From positions 1 through 44,931 of the forward strand of contig CAKZRQ010000034.1 of assembly GCA_937146645.1 (NCBI GenBank): a stretch of 44,931 nucleotides of DNA, read 5' to 3'. The position numbers and the translations under genes are program-made. Under the pieces are notes generated by a model. It was given only the letters and a program-made list of their open reading frames with translations, ran no database searches and was not told the DNA's origin. The stretch's first letter is position 1; the number at the start of each line of letters is the position of its first letter. This DNA is from an uncultured Cyclobacteriaceae bacterium. GTDB taxonomy: Bacteria > Bacteroidota > Bacteroidia > Cytophagales > Cyclobacteriaceae. Below, piece after piece: positions 1-4,913 of the stretch.

Positions 1-18
1 GTGCGCACGAGAGGATTC
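1..18 (-). other. attL: Left attachment site (att core, distal copy)
   Basis: The first 18 bases, GTGCGCACGAGAGGATTC, are repeated exactly as the last 18 bases of the window. On the minus strand the repeat reads as tRNA positions 57-74: end of the T-loop (GAAT), 3' T-stem (CCTCT), 3' acceptor strand (CGTGCGC), discriminator A and a C. Here the next bases (ccgcg) break the T-loop, so this is the displaced copy and the intact tRNA should lie beyond the right end. Left/right naming is by position in the window. Confidence 0.85.
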
Positions 19-52
19 CGCGATGGCATGTGTTAAGTGTTTGGCGTTCAAT

Positions 53-117
53 TAGAAGGGGGTTTGGATCTATGTATCAGTGAAAATTGATACCTCTTGT
101 ATCAGATCCTGTATCAA
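53..117. promoter_or_regulatory. Left integrase arm-type sites
   Basis: Close to the left att core are TAGAAGGGGG (53-62), a single TGTATCA (73-79), a reverse-oriented TGATA (88-92) and a double site TGTATCAGATCCTGTATCAA (98-117). The double site matches 44853-44872 at 18 of 20 positions in the same orientation, and TAGAAGGGGG recurs at 44900-44909. Sites shared by the two ends of an integrated element and lying next to the core are what tyrosine-integrase or excisionase arm binding predicts. Binding itself is inferred. Confidence 0.6.
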
Positions 118-119
118 TT

Positions 120-485
120 CTATGCGAGTAAGGCGTTCACCTTGGTGAGCAGCTCGACTTGCTTCTTAAGCGTGTGCTCCTTCCCGTCCAGGGTTACATT
201 CATCTGAATTGAGTTCCCTGTCTTGTAGGTTTCCCGGGGTTCATTAAATGTCTTGGTCTTCCGGAGCTCGGGATCATAGATGTATTCCATGGGCACTTCG
301 TAGAGCTCTGACAACTTATAGGCGTCGTCAAACTTGAGCTCTGTCTTGCCGGCTTCCAATCTATAGTAGGCTGAGTAATCACCCTTTCCCAAGAAATCAG
401 CTACGTATTCCTGGGTGTAATTGGCTTCAAGTCGTAAGGCCTTGAGTCCCTGGGCAATCCGTGATTTAATTAAATCCATACTCAT
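120..485 (-). CDS. XRE-family phage repressor-like regulator
   Basis: This 121-residue protein has an N-terminal helix-turn-helix of the XRE/Cro-CI class: residues 9-62 show the regular pattern IAQGLKALR, YTQEYVADFLG, DYSAYYRLEAG and LKFDDAYKLSELYEVP. The remaining 50 residues are charged and probably mediate oligomerisation. The gene reads leftward, divergent from the early operon, the standard place for a lysogeny repressor. The intergenic DNA holds several repeated operator-like motifs. The start could be Met1 or Met3 (485 or 479). It lacks the S24 protease-like domain of CI/LexA-type repressors, so induction probably does not use RecA-driven self-cleavage. That it is the lysogeny repressor is inferred from position. 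Confidence 0.75.
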   Translation of the reverse strand: MSMDLIKSRIAQGLKALRLEANYTQEYVADFLGKGDYSAYYRLEAGKTELKFDDAYKLSELYEVPMEYIYDPELRKTKTFNEPRETYKTGNSIQMNVTLDGKEHTLKKQVELLTKVNALLA

Positions 486-637
486 TATTCGCTAGTGATT
501 GGTAAAAATAGCTAGCTGATTACCAGATACTTTGGTGATAAATGCAAAAAATGATTGGTATTCACTTGCTTTAATAAGTGTTATTCACTTGTTTTGATAC
601 GTAACAAATGCGGATTAGTTACCTATCAAATTGACCT
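486..637. promoter_or_regulatory. Divergent early control region with operator-like repeats
   Basis: The 152 bases between the repressor and the rightward early operon carry TGATTGGTA at 496-504 and 552-560, its near-inverted form TGATTACCA at 517-525, and ATTCACTTG at 560-568 and 583-591 (23 bp apart, about two helical turns). An inverted CACTT/AAGTG pair lies at 563-567/576-580. This arrangement fits cooperative repressor binding over two divergent promoters. I see no unambiguous Bacteroidota -33/-7 promoter, so promoter positions are not assigned. Confidence 0.5.
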
Positions 638-904
638 ATGATTCAAACCAACATCAAAAATCTGTTTGAGGCTGCCGGTCTGGAGAATATCAGACCTACA
701 GATGAGGCCCTGGAGGAAATGGGCATCAGTAGACGCAGATTCACCCAATTACTGGAAAATGTGAATAAATCGTCCATTACCTACGATGAGGTGAATTCGC
801 TCAGGAACTGGATCAGTGGAATCAAGGAGCTGGATCCGGAGGCCATCATAGAGGGCCAGAGCCAGACCGCAGAAATTGCGGAAGATCTGGGATTAAGCAA
901 GTGA
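638..904 (+). CDS. Small HTH-like early regulator
   Basis: First rightward gene, 88 residues, beginning just after the operator region. Residues 20-60 (TDEALEEMGISRRRFTQLLENVNKSSITYDEVNSLRNWI, read in two parts) look like a winged or XRE-like helix-turn-helix with an Arg-rich recognition helix (SRRRFTQLL). The position opposite a repressor suggests a Cro- or CII-like role in the lysis-lysogeny switch. This is inference from position and helical pattern; the family was not recognised with certainty. Confidence 0.6.
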   Translation: MIQTNIKNLFEAAGLENIRPTDEALEEMGISRRRFTQLLENVNKSSITYDEVNSLRNWISGIKELDPEAIIEGQSQTAEIAEDLGLSK

Positions 905-914
905 ATATTACCAA

Positions 915-1274
915 ATGAACTTATCAGCTACCCTTATTCGATTCGCCAAAGGCCGAGAAGCTGCTTACCTGAGACATGGACAGCTGACCGGAGGAAGAGC
1001 GCGTGCTGTGTCGAAGATCAAGAGGGTGGCTGATTTCTTTCGTCATAAAAGTGAACGGGAACAGCTTTGCGCTGTGCGCCAAGTAGCGGATGAGATCCGA
1101 CTGCTGCTACCTGGAGAGACTAGTCGGTATGTGAAACTCAGAACCCAGATGCTTTCGCTTCTGGATCAAGCCACACTCTATGCACATTCCCAATCAGGCC
1201 GAGCAGCTGATGCAGGCGCATCGCCGCGTCCAATGCAAGCTGAAGGCGCTCAACTCCACCTTATATACCGGTAG
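915..1274 (+). CDS. Hypothetical early protein, possibly frameshifted at its 3' end
   Basis: 119 residues. The first 88 residues look like a normal helical protein (LIRFAKGREAAYLRHGQ, EREQLCAVRQVADEIRLLL, YVKLRTQMLSLLDQA), while the last 30 are Ala/Gly/Ser/Pro-rich (SQSGRAADAGASPRP) and look like out-of-frame reading. The protein-like sequence continues in another frame in the ORF at 1180-1467, which overlaps by 95 nt. Either the two genes truly overlap or a single protein is split by a frameshift or sequence error near 1170-1190. No function recognised. Confidence 0.45.
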   Translation: MNLSATLIRFAKGREAAYLRHGQLTGGRARAVSKIKRVADFFRHKSEREQLCAVRQVADEIRLLLPGETSRYVKLRTQMLSLLDQATLYAHSQSGRAADAGASPRPMQAEGAQLHLIYR

Positions 1275-1467
1275 CCAAACTCTGGACTCTGCGCTGAAGC
1301 AGCGAAGGTATATGGATATGCTGGAGACGCTCAACCGAATCGTAGAGAGCAAACTTCTTCTAATCGCTGAACTAGGACTTTTCGGCACTGCCTCACCAGT
1401 CAGCTTAACTCTTTTCTTCTATGGATACTCAAGTACTTCTCCCCCAACACGAGATACTAGGCACTAA
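1180..1467 (+). CDS. Hypothetical early protein overlapping its neighbours
   Basis: 95 residues. Residues 1-66 are convincing helical protein (NQAEQLMQAHRRVQCKLKAL, ALKQRRYMDMLETLNRIVES, LLLIAELG); the last 25 (TLFFYGYSSTSPPTRDTRH) lie over the start of the next gene and look non-native. It may be the C-terminal part of the gene at 915 or a short independent gene with a start at 1180 or the later ATG near 1210. No function can be given. Confidence 0.4.
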   Translation: MHIPNQAEQLMQAHRRVQCKLKALNSTLYTGSQTLDSALKQRRYMDMLETLNRIVESKLLLIAELGLFGTASPVSLTLFFYGYSSTSPPTRDTRH

Positions 1468-1648
1468 GCCGGAGCCGATCGCTCAAGCGAGGACCAAGGT
1501 GGTCATCGGAATCATCTGTCTATCCCTGAGCGCTGTTCTCATGATCTACCAGGACACGGATCAGATTAGACGTCGGCTTCGCACCATTAAGACCCAAGTG
1601 GTCAAGAATAGCAAACCGGCCAGACGGCCTGAATTCAGTCTTCTATGA
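1421..1648 (+). CDS. Small single-span membrane protein
   Basis: 75 residues with one hydrophobic segment at about residues 27-43 (VVIGIICLSLSAVLMIY) followed by a very basic tail (QIRRRLRTIKTQ, KNSKPARRP). The positive-inside rule predicts N-out/C-in topology. It overlaps the next gene by 4 nt (ATGA), suggesting translational coupling. Small early membrane proteins of this kind are common in temperate phages, but no specific function is visible. Confidence 0.55.
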   Translation: MDTQVLLPQHEILGTKPEPIAQARTKVVIGIICLSLSAVLMIYQDTDQIRRRLRTIKTQVVKNSKPARRPEFSLL

Positions 1649-1968
1649 AAATCTACATGAATCATAATGAAATCAAGAGCCTGACACTTCTCCAACTACA
1701 GGGATGGCTGGAGGCGATCGCTCCGATGCTCGATAGTGAAGACTGTCCCTATGCTACAAATGAAGAGCTGGCCCTACAGCTAGACCAGTGGAAGGTGCTC
1801 TTTCAGAAGAACTGTAAGAGTCCCGCGGTGGCCACGGAGATCATCCATGTTATGGTCTATGGCAAGGAGGTAATCTTAATCTGTAAGCCTGAAACGGGCG
1901 AATTCATCAAACTCAATCTAATCTCAATACCATGGAAAACAGAGACATTCTCATCAGTAGGATCCTGA
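1645..1968 (+). CDS. Hypothetical early protein
   Basis: 107 residues, mixed alpha/beta, with no recognised family. The N-terminus is helical (LTLLQLQGWLEAIAPML, NEELALQLDQWKVLFQ); the middle has beta-like stretches (EIIHVMVYGKEVILICKPETGEFIKL). It overlaps the upstream gene by 4 nt and the downstream gene by 37 nt, so it is part of the compact early operon. The final residues (PWKTETFSSVGS) lie entirely in the overlap. Confidence 0.55.
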   Translation: MKIYMNHNEIKSLTLLQLQGWLEAIAPMLDSEDCPYATNEELALQLDQWKVLFQKNCKSPAVATEIIHVMVYGKEVILICKPETGEFIKLNLISIPWKTETFSSVGS

Positions 1969-2204
1969 GTACTCCCCCCTACCAGCTGCCACCGGTGGTG
2001 CATGCGGGTGGGCTGTATCATCTGGATATCAGCTTTCGGGGTGAGAAGCTGTGCAAGATCGGCAATAGTCTGGAGGAGTGCCTTCAGTCTTACTATCACT
2101 TCGTGACAAAGCGAGGGCATATCGTACGTCCACAGCATTCCGAACCGCTGACTGACTTGCCTGTGAGGCTTGGGGCGGAACTTTCAAATCAACGACCATT
2201 CTAA
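1932..2204 (+). CDS. Hypothetical early protein
   Basis: 90 residues without a recognised domain. The sequence (GLYHLDISFRGEKLCKIGNSLEECLQSYYHFVTKRGHI) suggests a small alpha/beta fold. The start overlaps the 3' end of the preceding gene by 37 nt, longer than the overlaps later in the operon, so a later start is possible, but there is no better in-frame Met. Confidence 0.45.
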   Translation: MENRDILISRILSTPPYQLPPVVHAGGLYHLDISFRGEKLCKIGNSLEECLQSYYHFVTKRGHIVRPQHSEPLTDLPVRLGAELSNQRPF

Positions 2205-2214
2205 TCAAATCATC

Positions 2215-2604
2215 ATGAAGCTAAAAATCATCGAAAAGACCAGTAGCAGAAGCTTTGAGCCCAAAGCTGGGTTCAGTAAATCAGGATACTTCTCACTGAA
2301 TAAATCAGCTCAAGAGAAGTACAATATACAAGAGGGTCAGAAAATCATGATCGTCCAAGACGAAGATAAAACCACTGACTTCTACCTGATCTGTACTGAG
2401 CGCGAAGGGTTTCCCAAACTTCGATTCATGAATGCTTCAACCACTTTAGTGGCTGGATATTCAGATGCCATGCGCGCGATCCTTAATCAATATGGTTTAC
2501 CAAAGCAACGCTTTCAGGTTCGACTGGGCGGGCAGATCAAAACGGAGCTTGGTCATGCCATCTGCCTAATTACTGCACATCTGAAGGAGGTGAATAATGC
2601 CTAA
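2215..2604 (+). CDS. Hypothetical early protein with swapped-hairpin-like N-terminus
   Basis: The ATG at 2215 was chosen over an upstream in-frame start at 2170 because the extra 15 residues overlap the preceding gene and are low complexity. The 129-residue product has a beta-rich N-terminal half (AGFSKSGYFSLNKSAQEKYNIQEGQKIMIVQDE) reminiscent of AbrB/SpoVT-like or OB-like folds, then YLICTEREGFPKLRF. It could be DNA-binding, but no diagnostic motif is present. It ends in LKEVNNA, the first of the recurring KEV tails, whose codons supply the next gene's ribosome-binding site. Confidence 0.55.
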   Translation: MKLKIIEKTSSRSFEPKAGFSKSGYFSLNKSAQEKYNIQEGQKIMIVQDEDKTTDFYLICTEREGFPKLRFMNASTTLVAGYSDAMRAILNQYGLPKQRFQVRLGGQIKTELGHAICLITAHLKEVNNA

Positions 2605-2899
2605 GCAGTTCTTCTTACATATGGGTGACGATCATCGTGCTACGAAGAACAAGCTCCAGGAGGCTACACGGACTCTCTTCTATAAAAAATTCAATCATAC
2701 CCTCACGGAAGATCTGGAAGGAACGGTTGAGAAGATGAAGGCTGCAGTTGATGAAATGAGTAGTCAATTCCCCAGGTGTAAACGACTTGGCCATTGCTAC
2801 TTCGAGAGAAGAGGTAGGAATGGGAAAGGACAATGCTTCTATGTAAGTGGGCTATTCAATGTGTCCATCTTCCAAGTAAAGGAGGTGGATGATGCCTAG
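2597..2899 (+). CDS. Hypothetical early protein
   Basis: 100 residues. The ATG at 2597 follows AAGGAGG (2584-2590) by 6 nt and overlaps the previous stop by 8 nt. The protein has a helical N-terminus (KNKLQEATRTLFYKKFN, LEGTVEKMKAAVDEMSSQF) and a C-terminal part with two cysteines (FPRCKRLGHCYFERRGR), perhaps half of a metal site, though no full zinc-binding set is visible. It ends in VKEVDDA. Function unknown. Confidence 0.6.
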   Translation: MPKQFFLHMGDDHRATKNKLQEATRTLFYKKFNHTLTEDLEGTVEKMKAAVDEMSSQFPRCKRLGHCYFERRGRNGKGQCFYVSGLFNVSIFQVKEVDDA

Positions 2900-3077
2900 C
2901 ATTAGCAAGCAATTCCACCTTGAGGTTACAGTACGGCAGTTCCTGGATGCTTGTGATCTGGTGGAGCTACAGGAGGTTCGGCTACTAATCGATCAAAAGA
3001 TCAGAATAAAAGAAGCTCATAAAGATCCCGTATGGAAACGTCTTGGTAATAACCCGAAGGAGGTCTCTCATGGGTAA
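2892..3077 (+). CDS. Small early protein
   Basis: 61 residues from the ATG at 2892, chosen because AAGGAGG (2879-2885) lies exactly 6 nt upstream and the start overlaps the previous stop by 8 nt. An ATG one codon upstream is possible. The product is helical and charged (VRQFLDACDLVELQEVRLLIDQKIRIKEAH) and ends in PKEVSHG. No family recognised. Confidence 0.6.
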   Translation: MPSISKQFHLEVTVRQFLDACDLVELQEVRLLIDQKIRIKEAHKDPVWKRLGNNPKEVSHG

Positions 3078-3804
3078 GCTAAAGCCAAATCAATTCGAGT
3101 ACTGGCCTGGTACCGTGATTACAGAACGGCCTATTCTCTTTCAGACGGATATGGTAAGAGCTATTCTGGAAGGTAGGAAGACTCAGACCAGGAGAGAAAT
3201 AAAGGGCCAACCTACAGGTGATGAATCAATCAACTTGAAAGATCTGTATAATCATAATCCCGAGTACTTCTATGAAATATGTAAGTACGGAAAGCCTGGC
3301 GATCTAATCTGGGTGAGAGAGACGTGGGCTGGTTGGGAGGATCTGACCATTCACAAAGCTCAGACCTTCGATACTAGTATGTGGTTCACCACTGAAGGCA
3401 GGAAGATTCCCTATTCGGATATGAAATGGAAGCCCTCGATTCATATGCCAAAGGTGGCAAGTAGAATCTGGCTGATGGTGGAAGAGGTACGAGTAGAGCG
3501 GCTTAATGATATCATTCAGAAGGATGCTATTGCTGAGGGGATCTTCCCTCACCTATGTCCAATAAATGGAGTAGATGTTCTGGGTTACAAAAACTATTTC
3601 CACGGCATGCTTCCCACATCTCCCCGTTTATCCTTCTTCTCTCTATGGGAATCGATAAACGGAAAGGAATCATTGGATAAGAATTCTTGGGTATGGGTGG
3701 TGCAGTTCCGGGTGCTGTCGACGGCAGGTAAGCCAAGTGAGCATGTGATCAAGGAGTACTATACGGATATCATGAGTCTATACCAGGAGGTGGCCAGTGA
3801 GTAA
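3070..3804 (+). CDS. ASCH-domain-like phage protein
   Basis: 244 residues from the ATG at 3070, which has AAGGAGG 6 nt upstream. It shows the pattern of ASCH-like proteins in many temperate phages: RPILFQTDMVRAILEGRKTQTRR near the N-terminus, then KPGDLIWVRETWA, HMPKVASRIWLMVEEVRVERLNDI, DAIAEGI and FFSLWESINGK...WVWVVQFRVL. ASCH domains are beta-barrel folds related to PUA domains and are thought to bind RNA or modified nucleotides; the phage versions have no settled role, and some have been annotated as 'morphogenetic'. Its place in the early operon argues for a nucleic-acid function over assembly. Confidence 0.75.
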   Translation: MGKLKPNQFEYWPGTVITERPILFQTDMVRAILEGRKTQTRREIKGQPTGDESINLKDLYNHNPEYFYEICKYGKPGDLIWVRETWAGWEDLTIHKAQTFDTSMWFTTEGRKIPYSDMKWKPSIHMPKVASRIWLMVEEVRVERLNDIIQKDAIAEGIFPHLCPINGVDVLGYKNYFHGMLPTSPRLSFFSLWESINGKESLDKNSWVWVVQFRVLSTAGKPSEHVIKEYYTDIMSLYQEVASE

Positions 3805-4081
3805 TGAAATGGTTCTTTGGGTTCTTTGGGGGCTCAATCTAGTGACATTGGTTTGGTTATATCTTCAGCTGAACAAGCTCAAAAGGGTGTCGGATGATCT
3901 CTCTCATCTTCGAAAGGAGGCTCTGGTGAGGTTGGAAACTTACAATTGGTATGTTGACTTGAACAGGGATAAAAGGGAAGAGCTGATCGAAAGATGGAGG
4001 CTGTATTCCGAGCTGAGTAAAACCCCTCTTCCATTAATGGACTTCTTAATTAATCAAAAGAAGGAGGTGAAGGGTGATTGA
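3797..4081 (+). CDS. Small membrane-anchored early protein
   Basis: 94 residues starting with GTG at 3797, after CAGGAGG (3784-3790) and a 6-nt spacer, overlapping the previous stop by 8 nt. Residues 5-24 are hydrophobic (MVLWVLWGLNLVTLVWLYLQL), followed by a charged helical cytoplasmic domain (LKRVSDDLSHLRKEALVRLET, DKREELIERWRLYSEL). It ends in KKEVKGD. Function unknown. Confidence 0.6.
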   Translation: MSNEMVLWVLWGLNLVTLVWLYLQLNKLKRVSDDLSHLRKEALVRLETYNWYVDLNRDKREELIERWRLYSELSKTPLPLMDFLINQKKEVKGD

Positions 4082-4304
4082 TTGGGGTCAGAAATCGGAG
4101 ATTTTCGAAGGCTTAAAGAGGACGATCGCAGCTGCAGGAAGGATGCGGATGTCGTATGGTACGAACCATGTGAAGAAGGTTAATCGGGTACAATCCCTAA
4201 CTATGGCGAGGAATGCATTTGCTAAGGAATCGGAACGCATCCTGAGAAAGATGGATGCGGAAATTACCAGAACATCTAAGGTAAAGGAGGTGTGGCGTGG
4301 GTAA
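4074..4304 (+). CDS. Small basic early protein
   Basis: 76 residues, GTG start at 4074, AAGGAGG at 4061-4067 with a 6-nt spacer, 8-nt overlap with the upstream stop. It is rich in Lys and Arg (FEGLKRTIAAAGRMRMSYG, NHVKKVNRVQSLTMARNAFAK), so nucleic-acid binding is possible but unproven. It ends in VKEVWRG. Confidence 0.55.
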   Translation: MIDWGQKSEIFEGLKRTIAAAGRMRMSYGTNHVKKVNRVQSLTMARNAFAKESERILRKMDAEITRTSKVKEVWRG

Positions 4305-4416
4305 TCTTATGCATTTAGGCTTGGGTCTGATAGTCTTCGTCATGACTTTGGCGTTCACCTGGTATGCAGTGGAGCTGAGGGCTGCAGAGAAAAGAGAAGG
4401 AGGTGGTGATGACTAA
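4297..4416 (+). CDS. Tiny membrane protein
   Basis: A 39-residue gene predicted from context: GTG start at 4297, AAGGAGG at 4284-4290, 6-nt spacer and the same 8-nt overlap with the upstream stop as its neighbours. It reads GNLMHLGLGLIVFVMTLAF then TWYAVELRAAEKREGGGDD, giving one transmembrane segment (about residues 5-24) and a charged C-terminus whose codons provide the next gene's AAGGAGG. The start and stop fit the operon pattern exactly, which is the main reason to accept it. Confidence 0.65.
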   Translation: MGNLMHLGLGLIVFVMTLAFTWYAVELRAAEKREGGGDD

Positions 4417-4669
4417 TAAAGAACTAGATGAAAAGCTATTGAATCAGGCAGTGATGGAATCAAGGTTATGGTTAGTGAAGATTCCAAAGCTGCTAAGTGC
4501 TGAGGTGAATGATATCATCCTGGACCGGGTGGTATCGAAGTTCCGAGAGCATCAGATAAGGCTGTGGAAGTTCAAGTTCTTCGAGGTGGCTGATTTCGAG
4601 TTCGTGGTGACAGCTAATGAAGCTGAAGAGGTGATGTTGATAGAAAGAAAGGAGGAGGAGAATGGATAA
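4409..4669 (+). CDS. Hypothetical early protein
   Basis: 86 residues from the ATG at 4409 (AAGGAGG at 4397-4403, 5-nt spacer). GTG codons at 4403 and 4406 are in frame but lie within or against the ribosome-binding site. The protein is helical and charged (ELDEKLLNQAVMESRLWLVKIPKLLSAEV in two helices) with a beta-like end (FFEVADFEFVVTANEAEEVMLIE). It ends in RKEEENG. No family recognised. Confidence 0.55.
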   Translation: MTNKELDEKLLNQAVMESRLWLVKIPKLLSAEVNDIILDRVVSKFREHQIRLWKFKFFEVADFEFVVTANEAEEVMLIERKEEENG

Positions 4670-4907
4670 GGTGAAAATACACCCCCTGGATAGGGATGAT
4701 ACTTCTATAAATGTGGTGAATGTGAAGGAGATGAGTTCGGATCAGCTGTTGGCTGCTATCCGGAGAAAGCGAAAGATACTCCTGGACTCTGAGGCGAGTA
4801 AGATCCATCCTATTCTACTTGATCTGACCATGATGGAAATCAGTCAACTCCGTGATGAGCTGAACTCGAGATTCAAGTATATCCCATTCTTAACCCTTAA
4901 AAAATAG
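4662..4907 (+). CDS. Hypothetical early protein, last gene of the overlap array
   Basis: 81 residues. The ATG at 4662 is preceded by AAGGAGG (4649-4655) and a 6-nt spacer and overlaps the previous stop by 8 nt. Content is mostly helical (SSDQLLAAIRRKRKILLDSE, LLDLTMMEISQLRDELNSRF). It ends ahead of the primase without a KEV tail and without giving the primase a ribosome-binding site, which marks the end of the junction array. Confidence 0.55.
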   Translation: MDKVKIHPLDRDDTSINVVNVKEMSSDQLLAAIRRKRKILLDSEASKIHPILLDLTMMEISQLRDELNSRFKYIPFLTLKK

Positions 4908-4913
4908 CTTTGC

